A stretch of 64,000 nt of DNA from Arthrobacter sp. H35-D1. GTDB lineage: Bacteria; Actinomycetota; Actinomycetes; Actinomycetales; Micrococcaceae. The notes under the pieces are model-generated. The model had not been told where the DNA came from and did not search any database. It saw only the letters and a list, made by a program, of their open reading frames with translations. A program made the position numbers and the translations under genes. Below are positions 27,075 to 35,300 of the stretch, piece by piece. How positions within the stretch are numbered: the stretch's first letter is position 1; each line of letters opens with the position of its first letter. Location of the stretch: NCBI RefSeq assembly GCF_030063185.1, contig NZ_JASISP010000014.1, forward strand, positions 1-64,000, in the 5' to 3' direction.

Positions 27075-28403
27075 CTAGCTTTCGCGCTTGAGTGGAATGA
27101 CCTTCAGTGCCGTGGTGTCCACATCCGTGGTCTCGGCATTCGTTGGGTCCGCGTCGCTGGATTCAGCGTCGCTGTCGGCAGCCGACTTCTCAGCCGCTGT
27201 CATGTCGGAAGCAGTCTTTTCCGCGGCTGTCGTGTCGACAGTCGGCTTGCCCTTGGCTGCGCCGGCAGCAGAGCTTGCCGAGTCGGCTGTAGCACCGGCC
27301 GCGCTGCTGTCCGCTTTGTCGGCGTCGGCACTGGACTTGGCATTGGCCTTTGCATCAGCGTTGGCCTGTGCATCGGCGCTGGGCTTCGCGCCGGCGTCGG
27401 GCACAATTTCAGCAACAACCGGCTTGGTCTTGGCGGGAGGCTGGGCAGGGGCAACCTGCCGGGCTGCAGGCGGTTCGGCGCTGATGGCCTGGCCGCCATG
27501 CTCGGCAATGTCCGCTTCAAGGGTGTGCAGCATGGTTTCTGCATCCTCCACCATGCGGGCACTGTCGGCGGCATAGCCCTTGACAAGCCATTGGGCCAGC
27601 GCAAATTCAGCGCTGAGGGCAGCTCGGCGCAGCAGGTGCGGATCCGGGGTCTCATGGCGGGCCGCGGAATAGGCCTCCATGACGGCGTCGACAAAACTAG
27701 GTTCGTGGACGGCAACCAGCCACGCAAAGTCGTCGGCAGGGTCTCCGATCCGCAGTTCGGTCCAGCCAATGACGGCAGTGACCTGGTCGCCGTCGAGCAG
27801 AATATTATCCTCATGCAGGTCGCCGTGGACCACACAGGGATTGAAGCGCCACAGCCCCACATCCTCCATGGCGTGCTCCCAGCGGCGCAGCAGCGCCGGC
27901 GGGATCTTGCCGGTGGTGGCCGACTGGTCCAGTTCGTTGAGCTTGCGCTGGCGGAACTCGTTGGCCGTGTAGCTGGGCAGGTCATGGGTTGTGACAAGGC
28001 CCTGCGGGAGATCGTGGATGGCGGCAATGGCCGTGCCAATTTCCAAGGCCAAGGCGGCGCTTCCGCCAGCCAAATACTCCACCGATTCGGCCTTGCCGGG
28101 AATGTGCGAGTACACAAAAGTGATCAATTCGCCTTGGCGAACGGTCCCGGCGACGGTGGGCAGCAGGAAGGGCAGTTCGGCCCGGATGCCGGGGGAGAAG
28201 GCACGCAAAACCTGGCGCTCGGTTTCCAACCGGGTGCTGGCCTCGGCATGGCGAGGGGAGCGGACCCGCCAGCGGCGCTTTTCCGAATCCACCAACAACG
28301 CAGAGCTGAAATCAGCTGCGTCGTCGGGTTCCGGGCCAAACGCCGTGACATTGAGTCCGGGCACAGCGGCGCTGGCGACGGCGGCCAATTCGATTGCAGT
28401 CAT
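27075..28403 (-). CDS. Aminoglycoside/macrolide phosphotransferase-like protein with low-complexity tail
   Basis: Residues 1-295 form an APH-type kinase fold: the Brenner motif HGDLHEDN is at 193-200, and the metal motif with GDPADD follows in IGWTELRIGDPADDF. It resembles the macrolide 2'-phosphotransferase subgroup, but this family also phosphorylates other small molecules, and the conserved chromosomal position argues against a resistance role. Residues about 300-442 are an unusual low-complexity tail rich in Ala, Asp, Ser, Lys and Thr, ending in a short basic segment. The ATG at 28403 has a strong GGAGGGG site; the longer open frame is discounted. Convergent with adnB and divergent from nudC. 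Confidence 0.85.
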   Translation of the reverse strand: MTAIELAAVASAAVPGLNVTAFGPEPDDAADFSSALLVDSEKRRWRVRSPRHAEASTRLETERQVLRAFSPGIRAELPFLLPTVAGTVRQGELITFVYSHIPGKAESVEYLAGGSAALALEIGTAIAAIHDLPQGLVTTHDLPSYTANEFRQRKLNELDQSATTGKIPPALLRRWEHAMEDVGLWRFNPCVVHGDLHEDNILLDGDQVTAVIGWTELRIGDPADDFAWLVAVHEPSFVDAVMEAYSAARHETPDPHLLRRAALSAEFALAQWLVKGYAADSARMVEDAETMLHTLEADIAEHGGQAISAEPPAARQVAPAQPPAKTKPVVAEIVPDAGAKPSADAQANADAKANAKSSADADKADSSAAGATADSASSAAGAAKGKPTVDTTAAEKTASDMTAAEKSAADSDAESSDADPTNAETTDVDTTALKVIPLKRES

Positions 28404-28517
28404 TCTTCTCACCCCTCCACCGTAGAACGCGAAAGCACCAACTCCGCGCCGCTGGGACGGCGAGTCGCAAGAAGTCCTGACCGCAGGGGCTCCCTTCGGC
28501 TGTGCGGCGGCGCCGGG

Positions 28518-28526
28518 TTGTCCACA
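28518..28526 (+). other. DnaA box (TTGTCCACA) between the kinase-like gene and nudC
   Basis: An exact actinobacterial DnaA box in the 174-bp divergent region, preceded by GCGCCGGG, the same 8-mer that precedes the box at 32851. Its first six bases could serve as a -35 element 17 bp before AATATA (28541-28546) for nudC. Confidence 0.45.
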
Positions 28527-28577
28527 ATCACGTGCCCTTGAATATAAAAATCGGGCACGGATGCGTACGGTATAAAC

Positions 28578-29564
28578 ATGCTGACATCCAATCCGTCCCC
28601 AGAAACCGTGCTTGATCGGCAATGTGAACAGCGCACCGAGCCGGGGTATCTGGCGGCGGTGCTGGGGACCGCCGAATACCGGGTGGTGGTTTTTCACAGA
28701 GGCCGGGCCCTCATGGTCGGAGCAGCCTTGGCATATCTTGACCCTGCCTGCCTTGACCCGGTGTATCGAGACCTTGCCGGGGACGTGCTGCCCCTCGGAG
28801 GCACCCACGTTTACCTCGGAAAGGTGGGGCCTGGCCAGCAACACAGCTTGGCGGCAGCCACCGACATTGTGCTGCTTTCGCTGCCGCTTGATGCGCTGGA
28901 TGAGAGCGCCGAGGAACTGTCATGGATTCCCTCGGGTGCCGTGTTTGCCGGATACCGGGATGTTGCGCAAGACCTCCACGCGGTGGATGCCCAAGTATTC
29001 GTGGAAGCCCAGGCAGTTGCGCAATGGCACGCCAGCCATGTGCGCTGTCCGCGGTGCGGGAGTCCCACCGAGGCGCAGTCCTCGGGTTGGATGCGCCGCT
29101 GCACCGCCGACGGTTCGCAACACTTCCCGCGCACCGATCCTGCAGCCATTGTGGCGATCGTGGGTGCAGACGATCGAATCCTGTTGGCCAACAACTTCGC
29201 ATGGAACGAGAACAGGTACTCAACAGTTGCCGGCTTTGTTGAGGCCGGTGAGAGCGCGGAGCAGGCGGCAGTGCGCGAAATAGCCGAGGAAGTCGGCGTT
29301 CATCTTCACTCTTTGGCATATTTTTCCTCGCAGGCCTGGCCGTTCCCACGTTCCTTGATGTTCGGATTCATCGGTTACACCGATGACACCGAAGCAACTC
29401 CGGACCGAACCGAAGTCAGGGCTGTCCGTTGGTTTGACCGAGAAGAGCTGCAAACTGCCGTGCTGGGCGGCCACGCCGTGATCTCGCACCGGGCCTCCAT
29501 TGCCCGTTCCCTCATAGAGCACTGGTACGGCGGCCCCATTCTGGAACCCGGTGAACAAGCATGA
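28578..29564 (+). CDS. nudC: NAD(+)/NADH diphosphatase, NudC type
   Basis: Hydrolyses NADH to NMNH and AMP and, in characterised members, removes NAD caps from RNA. The Nudix box GX5EX7REUXEEXGU is at 219-241, and the NudC-specific motif after it reads SQAWPFPRS, with Ala where most members have Pro. The preceding zinc-ribbon region is incomplete: Cys157, Cys160 and Cys175 are present but the expected fourth cysteine is Asp178. 328 residues, full length with the N-terminal beta domain. Its stop overlaps the uvrD2 start by 4 nt, the same nudC-uvrD2 pairing as in mycobacteria. Confidence 0.93.
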   Translation: MLTSNPSPETVLDRQCEQRTEPGYLAAVLGTAEYRVVVFHRGRALMVGAALAYLDPACLDPVYRDLAGDVLPLGGTHVYLGKVGPGQQHSLAAATDIVLLSLPLDALDESAEELSWIPSGAVFAGYRDVAQDLHAVDAQVFVEAQAVAQWHASHVRCPRCGSPTEAQSSGWMRRCTADGSQHFPRTDPAAIVAIVGADDRILLANNFAWNENRYSTVAGFVEAGESAEQAAVREIAEEVGVHLHSLAYFSSQAWPFPRSLMFGFIGYTDDTEATPDRTEVRAVRWFDREELQTAVLGGHAVISHRASIARSLIEHWYGGPILEPGEQA

Positions 29565-31708
29565 GCTTTGACCCGCGCCAATCAGGGCTGCCGGTGATGG
29601 ATGAACGCACAGCCGAGGAGCGCATCCTGGCCGGGCTGGACGAGGAGCAGCGCACAGTTGCCACCACGTTGAACGGACCACTGTGTGTTTTGGCAGGTGC
29701 CGGCACGGGCAAGACCCGGGCCATCACCCACCGTATCGCCTACGGCGTGCACACGGGTGTCTACAATCCCAACCGCCTGCTGGCCGTGACGTTCACGGCC
29801 AGGGCAGCCGCTGAAATGCGGACCCGTCTGCGCGACCTCGGCGTGGGCACCGTCCAAGCCCGCACGTTCCACGCCGCCGCACTGCGGCAGCTGCAGTATT
29901 TCTGGCCGCACGCCGTCGGGGGTCAGCTGCCGGGTCTGCTTGACCACAAGGCACAAACCATCGCCGAGGCCGCCCGCCGGCTGCGCCTGCCCACCGACAG
30001 GGCCGCAATCCGGGATCTGGCAGCTGAAATCGAGTGGGCCAAAGTTTCCATGCTGACTCCCGAGACGTATCTGCTCAAGGCAGTGGATCGAGGGGAGCCC
30101 GGCGGACTGGACAAGGTGGCCGTGGGTCGGCTTTTTCAAGCCTATGAGGATGTGAAGGCGGACCGGAACCAGATCGATTTTGAGGATGTTCTGCTGATCA
30201 CGGTGGGCATTTTGCAGGAGGATCCGCGCGTGGCCGCCACGGTCCGGGACCAGTACCGGCACTTTGTGGTTGACGAGTACCAGGACGTTTCCCCGCTCCA
30301 GCAGCGCATGCTTGATTTGTGGCTGGGCGGGCGCGACGAGCTTTGCGTCGTGGGCGATGCCAGCCAGACCATTTACTCCTTTACCGGGGCCACGCCGCGG
30401 CACCTGCTGGACTTCCCCAAGCACTACCCCGATGCGAAGCTGGTCAAGCTGGTGCGCGACTATCGATCCACGCCCCAAGTGGTGGGACTGGCCAATTCAC
30501 TGCTGGGCAACCGGCGCAGCGGCGGGCTCAGCGCCGACGCCTTGTGGTCGGCTCCGTTGGAACTGTTGGCCCAGCGTCCCAGCGGGCCGTCGGCGGAATT
30601 CATGGAATGCAGCGACGACGAAGCTGAGGCAGCCGCCGTCGCAGCAAGGATCAAGACTCTGATGGGGCACGGCACGGCCGCCAGCGAAATTGCCGTGCTG
30701 TTCCGCACCAATGGCCAGTCCGAAGCCTACGAACAAGCGCTGACGGCGGCCGGTGTCGGCTACCAGCTGCGCGGCGGGGAACGCTTCTTCGCCCGCAAGG
30801 AAGTCCGCGACGCCATGCTGCAGTTGCGGGCCGCTTCGCGGGCTGCCGAGGACGAACCGCTGGGGCAGCTGGTGCGCGATGTCCTCAGCAACCTGGGCTA
30901 CCAAGGCGAGGCCCCCAAGACCGGCGGCGCCGTGCGGGAACGCTGGGAGTCGCTCGCGGCCATTGTGGCGTTGGCCGATGAACTGGTGGTTTCGCGCAGC
31001 ACGCCCGAGCACACCTTCACCGTGATCGACTTCGTGGCTGAACTGCAGGAACGCACGTCGGCCCAACATGCACCCACTGTCCAAGGCGTGACGCTGGCAT
31101 CGCTGCACTCGGCCAAGGGCTTGGAGTGGGATGCGGTATTCCTGGTAGGGCTCAGCGAGGGACTCATGCCCATTTCCTTTGCGGACACCCCGGAGACCGT
31201 TGACGAGGAAAGGCGCCTGCTGTACGTGGGAATCACCCGTGCCCGGGAATTCCTGAATTTCTCCTGGTCCACGGCACGCACCCCGGGCGGGCGGGCCAAT
31301 CGCAAGCCATCCCGCTTCCTTGACGGGTTGCGTCCCAACTCGGTGGGTGGGGCGCCCAGCGGCCCGCGCCAGGCAACCACACGCAAGTCGCGCAAGGCTG
31401 CCGGACCTTCCGTGTGCCGGGTGTGCGGGAAGATCCTCAACACGGGGGCCGAACGCAAGGTGGGGCGCTGCCCCGACTGTCCGCCCGGCTATGACGAGGT
31501 TACTTTTGCGCAATTGCGTGAATGGCGGCTGGCCGAATCGTCCTCTGCCGCCGTGCCCGCCTTTGTGGTGTTCACCGATGCCACCTTGATGGCCATCGCC
31601 GAGGCGGCACCGCAGGACCTCGACGCATTGGCAGCATTGCCCGGCGTGGGTCCTTCCAAGTTGGAACGCTACGGCGACGCTGTGCTGGGGATCGTGGCCA
31701 AGGACTGA
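29561..31708 (+). CDS. uvrD2: DNA helicase UvrD2
   Basis: A superfamily 1A 3'-5' helicase. Walker A AGAGTGKT is at 45-52, Walker B is in FVVDEYQDVS, then VVGDASQTIYSFTGA, LHSAKGLEWDAVF and YVGITRAREF. The linker has the four cysteines typical of UvrD2 (619, 622, 637, 640), and the C-terminus is an HRDC domain containing DALAALPGVGPSKLERYG. UvrD2 is essential in mycobacteria. Length 715, normal. It starts inside nudC (ATGA), and its last 40 nt overlap the 3' end of the convergent E1-like gene. Confidence 0.96.
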   Translation: MSFDPRQSGLPVMDERTAEERILAGLDEEQRTVATTLNGPLCVLAGAGTGKTRAITHRIAYGVHTGVYNPNRLLAVTFTARAAAEMRTRLRDLGVGTVQARTFHAAALRQLQYFWPHAVGGQLPGLLDHKAQTIAEAARRLRLPTDRAAIRDLAAEIEWAKVSMLTPETYLLKAVDRGEPGGLDKVAVGRLFQAYEDVKADRNQIDFEDVLLITVGILQEDPRVAATVRDQYRHFVVDEYQDVSPLQQRMLDLWLGGRDELCVVGDASQTIYSFTGATPRHLLDFPKHYPDAKLVKLVRDYRSTPQVVGLANSLLGNRRSGGLSADALWSAPLELLAQRPSGPSAEFMECSDDEAEAAAVAARIKTLMGHGTAASEIAVLFRTNGQSEAYEQALTAAGVGYQLRGGERFFARKEVRDAMLQLRAASRAAEDEPLGQLVRDVLSNLGYQGEAPKTGGAVRERWESLAAIVALADELVVSRSTPEHTFTVIDFVAELQERTSAQHAPTVQGVTLASLHSAKGLEWDAVFLVGLSEGLMPISFADTPETVDEERRLLYVGITRAREFLNFSWSTARTPGGRANRKPSRFLDGLRPNSVGGAPSGPRQATTRKSRKAAGPSVCRVCGKILNTGAERKVGRCPDCPPGYDEVTFAQLREWRLAESSSAAVPAFVVFTDATLMAIAEAAPQDLDALAALPGVGPSKLERYGDAVLGIVAKD

Positions 31709-32763
31709 TTTTGCCACTGGCACCCGCAATCGGGATGGGCGTGAAAGTCCTGCTGCGTCCAACGGCCGTTGTCAGGGTGGAAGGTCATGACCGAGGACCA
31801 GGAACTTGGCTGGTTGACTGCGTCGAGAAACAGCAGGACCTGTGCTGCTGCCGTGCCTGCCAGAGTTGTGGCAAGGGCCGCGTTCTCCAACAATTCGGCC
31901 AAGGGCCTGCGATCCGCCGACGGCTCGGGGGCCGAGGCGAGCTGGCTGCACACTTCAAGCCACAGGGGGTCGTGGACGCTGCGGTGCCGCTCAACACATT
32001 CAGCGCAAGCAGTAACTCCCGGCACCACCAGCGGGCCCACCGTTCCGTCCTGCTCGCGAACCAGCACCAGCAGGTGGGGACGCTCGCCGGCCATGAAGCG
32101 GGCCGCGGTTGCGGCCGGAACAGCGTCGTGGCCCACCACAACGGCAAGGTCAAGGCACCGCAGGCTGGGACCTCCTGCCCCGCCGTCGTGCACAATGTGC
32201 GCCTGGCAACCCGGATCGAGCCGCAACAAGTGCCTGCGCACGGCCACTGAACGGGCCAGGCCAATGTCGCTGAGGGTGAAGGAACCGGGACCAATGTCGG
32301 TTGCCGCGACGGGGAAGTCGTCTTCAAGCAGGATGGTTCCCACCCCGGCACTGACAAGCACAGCGGCCAGGGCTGCCCCCGTGCGTCCCAAGCCGATCAG
32401 GTGGATGACGCCGCGCTCCCGCCGGGTCATGAAGCCCTGGCACGGGCTCTGGTGCAGGCCCAGGAGAGCGGACCGTTCCGGCTGCAACCGCTCGGCCCTG
32501 AAACCTTGTGTGTGAAGTTCAGCGTCGCTAAAGAGCAGACCGGCCAGCTTGGCACAGATTTCCCGGGCCCGGTGCTTCTCCACCCCGAGGGCGACCGCCC
32601 GTGCCGGGACCTGGGCGTCGGAGATCCCTTGGCGCAGGGCCTGCACAAAGGCCAGCTCGGAATCCAGCAGGCCCTCAAGAATCAGGCCGCCGGACCCCAC
32701 CCCGATCTGAACGCCGTGCGGCCCACGGCGCACCATGCGCAACCCTGGATTGATGGTGGTCAT
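31669..32763 (-). CDS. Orphan E1/ThiF-like protein (TOMM cyclodehydratase-related)
   Basis: A 364-residue protein with a ThiF/MoeB/E1-type Rossmann domain: IHLIGLGRTGAALAAVLVSA carries the nucleotide loop. The acidic loop is EDDF instead of the usual DGD, and the Asn-x-x-Arg-Gln motif that positions ATP in active E1 enzymes is not recognisable. A cysteine pair in TACAECVERHR and a late HPDCGCQW could bind zinc, and the segment after the first pair resembles the E1-like partner of thiazole/oxazole-modified microcin cyclodehydratases. No precursor peptide, YcaO protein or ubiquitin-like carrier is nearby. ATG 32763 has a GGGAGG site. Function unknown. Confidence 0.75.
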   Translation of the reverse strand: MTTINPGLRMVRRGPHGVQIGVGSGGLILEGLLDSELAFVQALRQGISDAQVPARAVALGVEKHRAREICAKLAGLLFSDAELHTQGFRAERLQPERSALLGLHQSPCQGFMTRRERGVIHLIGLGRTGAALAAVLVSAGVGTILLEDDFPVAATDIGPGSFTLSDIGLARSVAVRRHLLRLDPGCQAHIVHDGGAGGPSLRCLDLAVVVGHDAVPAATAARFMAGERPHLLVLVREQDGTVGPLVVPGVTACAECVERHRSVHDPLWLEVCSQLASAPEPSADRRPLAELLENAALATTLAGTAAAQVLLFLDAVNQPSSWSSVMTFHPDNGRWTQQDFHAHPDCGCQWQNQSLATIPSTASP

Positions 32764-32850
32764 GGCAGCCTCCCGCAGCAACGTTGTCCCGGTTCCCCAA
32801 TGGTTCCCCCAATCACGATCATGGCACCTTGCACGTTTCCATGCGCCGGG

Positions 32851-32859
32851 TTATCCACA
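32851..32859 (+). other. DnaA box (TTATCCACA) in a divergent promoter region
   Basis: A perfect consensus DnaA box between the E1-like gene and the metallopeptidase, preceded by GCGCCGGG as at 28518. A weaker relative, TTCTCCACA, follows at 32868-32876, 17 bp later. Confidence 0.45.
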
Positions 32860-32927
32860 GGGTGCAGTTCTCCACAATCCGCCCCTGTGGTGGTGCGGGG
32901 AATGCCCAATGCCTGTAGCGTCGAAGC

Positions 32928-33641
32928 ATGGCAGCACGATCAGCACAGCATGCACCCGCGGCAGCGCATTCACCGGCAGCGCGTTCACTGGCGGCGCAGC
33001 GCCGACCGCCCGTCGGACGGGGTGCCCCGGGGCCGTTGGGCGACTCATTCTCGATTCACACGCTCAGCAATGGGGAGCGCGTTGTTGTCAGGCGCACGGC
33101 CAGGCGAAAGACCGGACTCGCAGCGTTCTGGGAAGCCGGGCAGGCCGTCATTGCCGTGCCGGCCAGGCTGACGTTGGAGGATGAAAAGTACTGGGTGCCG
33201 CGCATGGTGGCCAAGCTTGAACAGGGCACGCGCTCGCAGGCCGGCCGGCCGGGGATTCCTGCCTGTGACGACGCGCTCATGCAGCGCAGCCTGAAACTTT
33301 CGACAAAATACCTGGGTGCACGCGCCGACCCGGTATCCGTCCGGTGGGTGCAGAACCAGAATAGTCGGTGGGGTTCAGCCACGCCTGCGCGCAGGACCAT
33401 CCGAATCTCACACCACGTGCAGGGCATGCCCGAATGGGTGCTCGACTATGTGTTGTTGCACGAACTGGCCCACTTGATCCACGCCAACCACAGCCCGGCC
33501 TTTTGGGCTGAGCTGGCCAGCTACCCGCAGGTGGAGATGGCCAAGACATTTTTGGATGGCGCCTCGTTTGCCGCCTCCCGGAACATCAGCGGCATGGAAG
33601 GCGGCATGGTGGACAACGTGGACGAAGCAGTGGACGGCTGA
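32928..33641 (+). CDS. YgjP-type (DUF45) zinc metallopeptidase
   Basis: A 237-residue protein of the YgjP/WLM-like M48-related group. The zinc motif HELAH is at 178-182, with a third ligand probably His188 in HANHSPAFW. The preceding RWGSATPARRTIRISHHV strand is the family signature. The first 35 residues are Ala/Arg/Pro-rich and may be excess if a later start is used; no good ribosome site marks the ATG at 32928. It is cytoplasmic by sequence. It diverges from the E1-like gene and converges on the DUF2342 gene. Substrate unknown. Confidence 0.83.
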   Translation: MAARSAQHAPAAAHSPAARSLAAQRRPPVGRGAPGPLGDSFSIHTLSNGERVVVRRTARRKTGLAAFWEAGQAVIAVPARLTLEDEKYWVPRMVAKLEQGTRSQAGRPGIPACDDALMQRSLKLSTKYLGARADPVSVRWVQNQNSRWGSATPARRTIRISHHVQGMPEWVLDYVLLHELAHLIHANHSPAFWAELASYPQVEMAKTFLDGASFAASRNISGMEGGMVDNVDEAVDG

Positions 33642-33706
33642 GATTCCCGGACGGGCCGGTCAGTGTCTGTCCACTTCTGGGCGCCTGTCCACGTCTGAGG
33701 GACGTT

Positions 33707-35104
33707 CTACTTGTCCGTGTCTGGTTCCTGTTGGGCAGGCCCGTCTGGTTCGTTGTTGTCGTCGTTGGTTTCGAAGCCGCCGTCGAGAAGCTTGGCAAGG
33801 GCTGCATCCACGTCGGCTTCGGACGCGTCTTCGGCGCTGCGGCGGGCGCTGAAGCCTGCAGCATCGTCAAGGTCCGCAGCGGTGGGGAGCAGGTCCGGGT
33901 GCGCCCAGATCGCGTCACGTCCAACGATCCCGCGCTGCTCTGTCAGCGAAGCCCACAGGGCAGCTGCCTCGCGGAGTCTGCGCGGACGCAGTTCCAAGCC
34001 GACCAGGGAACCAAACGCGTGTTCGGCCGGGCCACCGGTTGCGCGGCGGCGGCGGATCGTTTCACGGATGGCCGCTGCAGCGGGCAAATTAGCGGCTGCT
34101 GCAAAGGTCAACTCGTCAACCCAGCCTTCAACGAGGGCCAGCGCGGTCTCCAACTTGGCCAAGGCGGCGTCCTGCTCGGGTGTGCGGGCCGGCATGAAGA
34201 CGCCCTCAGACAGTGCAGCTTGCATGGCTTCGGGATTGGAAGGGTCGAGGTTGTGGGCGAGGTTTTCAATCCGGGACATGTCGATGTGAATGCCGCGGGC
34301 GTACGACTCGATAGCTCCCAACAAGTGCCCGCGCAGCCACGGCACCTGCACAAATAGGCGGGCATGGGCGGCTTCGCGCAGGGCCAGGAACAAACGGATT
34401 TCCTGCTCGGGCACTTCAAGGCCTTCGCCAAACGCCTTGACGTTGGCCGGCAGCAGGGCCATCTGCAGATCGGCCAGCGGGATGCCAATGTCAGTGGATC
34501 CAAGCACTTCCTTGGACAGTGCGCCCACGGCTTGTCCCAACTGCAGCCCAAACAGGGCTCCGCCCATGTTCTGCATCATGGAGGAGGCGTCGCCCATCAT
34601 GGACTTCATCTCTTCCGGCAGCTGCTCGTTCATTGCCGTGGAAATGGCGAAGGCAATGCTGTTGGCCACCGGCTCGGTTAGCCGCTGCCACGTGCCAAGC
34701 GTTTCCTCCACCCATTCGGCGCGCGACCAGGCACGGCCAATGATGGACGTCGCAGCAAGGTCGGTGAGCGGGTCGAGCCACATTTCGGCGAGGCGCAGCG
34801 CCTCATCAACTTCATGTTGCTGGGCAGGGGTGACAGAAGGGTCGTCCCCGGCAGCGGCCTTGCGCGCCGCGTCGTGGGCAAGGTCCCAGTTCACGGGGGT
34901 GTCCGAGGAACCGCTCATCATGGACTGAACCTGGGAGAACATTTGCGCCAGTGCTTCGGGATCCGAAGGGAGTCCTGCCGCCTTGGCCAGTTCCGCCGGG
35001 TCAAAGCCCTCCATGCCTTGTCCGCCCATAAGGTTGGCGAGCATTTCCTGAAGGGGATCCTTTGGAGTATCGTCGTCGTCGTTGTTGGCTGGTGTGGAAG
35101 ACAT
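33707..35104 (-). CDS. DUF2342 (zinc-dependent metalloprotease-like) protein
   Basis: A 465-residue protein of the family represented by M. tuberculosis Rv3195 and annotated as putative zinc-dependent metalloprotease or hydrolase. Recognisable blocks are NWDLAHDAARKAA, VANSIAFAISTAMNEQ, GLQLGQAVGALSKEVLG and LREAAHARLF; the latter contains a Glu-x-x-His element but not a canonical HExxH. Both ends are acidic and low in complexity, with Asp/Asn-rich tails. The ATG at 35104 is chosen for family length; the open frame extends 44 codons further. Divergent from the PDZ protease, matching the mycobacterial order. True activity is unproven. Confidence 0.85.
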   Translation of the reverse strand: MSSTPANNDDDDTPKDPLQEMLANLMGGQGMEGFDPAELAKAAGLPSDPEALAQMFSQVQSMMSGSSDTPVNWDLAHDAARKAAAGDDPSVTPAQQHEVDEALRLAEMWLDPLTDLAATSIIGRAWSRAEWVEETLGTWQRLTEPVANSIAFAISTAMNEQLPEEMKSMMGDASSMMQNMGGALFGLQLGQAVGALSKEVLGSTDIGIPLADLQMALLPANVKAFGEGLEVPEQEIRLFLALREAAHARLFVQVPWLRGHLLGAIESYARGIHIDMSRIENLAHNLDPSNPEAMQAALSEGVFMPARTPEQDAALAKLETALALVEGWVDELTFAAAANLPAAAAIRETIRRRRATGGPAEHAFGSLVGLELRPRRLREAAALWASLTEQRGIVGRDAIWAHPDLLPTAADLDDAAGFSARRSAEDASEADVDAALAKLLDGGFETNDDNNEPDGPAQQEPDTDK

Positions 35105-35300
35105 GATGGCCCGATCGTTGGCATGGACGCTGAATAGTTTCACGTTACCGCCGTCGTCCGGCGTTGTCGCCCCGTGGCAGGGCCCTGTTCGCTCTAGGCA
35201 AAGGGTTCTGGTGCCGCCCCCGCCACCGCGGGGCATTCAGTGCCAACTCCCAGCACCGGTAGAAGCACAGTGCAGCTTGAAGCAGTAGGCTTGGCATTCG

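Noticed and set aside
27067-27089. Terminator between adnB and the kinase-like gene
   Set aside because: AAGCGCG/CGCGCTT can pair, but there is no T run and the stem overlaps the end of the coding sequence.
27075-28403. Antibiotic-resistance phosphotransferase
   Set aside because: The fold is shared by many kinases, the gene sits in a conserved housekeeping block and carries a long tail; no resistance can be claimed.
31669-32763. Thiopeptide or TOMM biosynthetic cluster
   Set aside because: No YcaO, no dehydrogenase and no precursor peptide are nearby; only one E1-like protein is present.
28518-32876. Chromosomal replication origin
   Set aside because: Only isolated DnaA boxes, no cluster, no AT-rich unwinding region, and no dnaA, dnaN or gyr genes.
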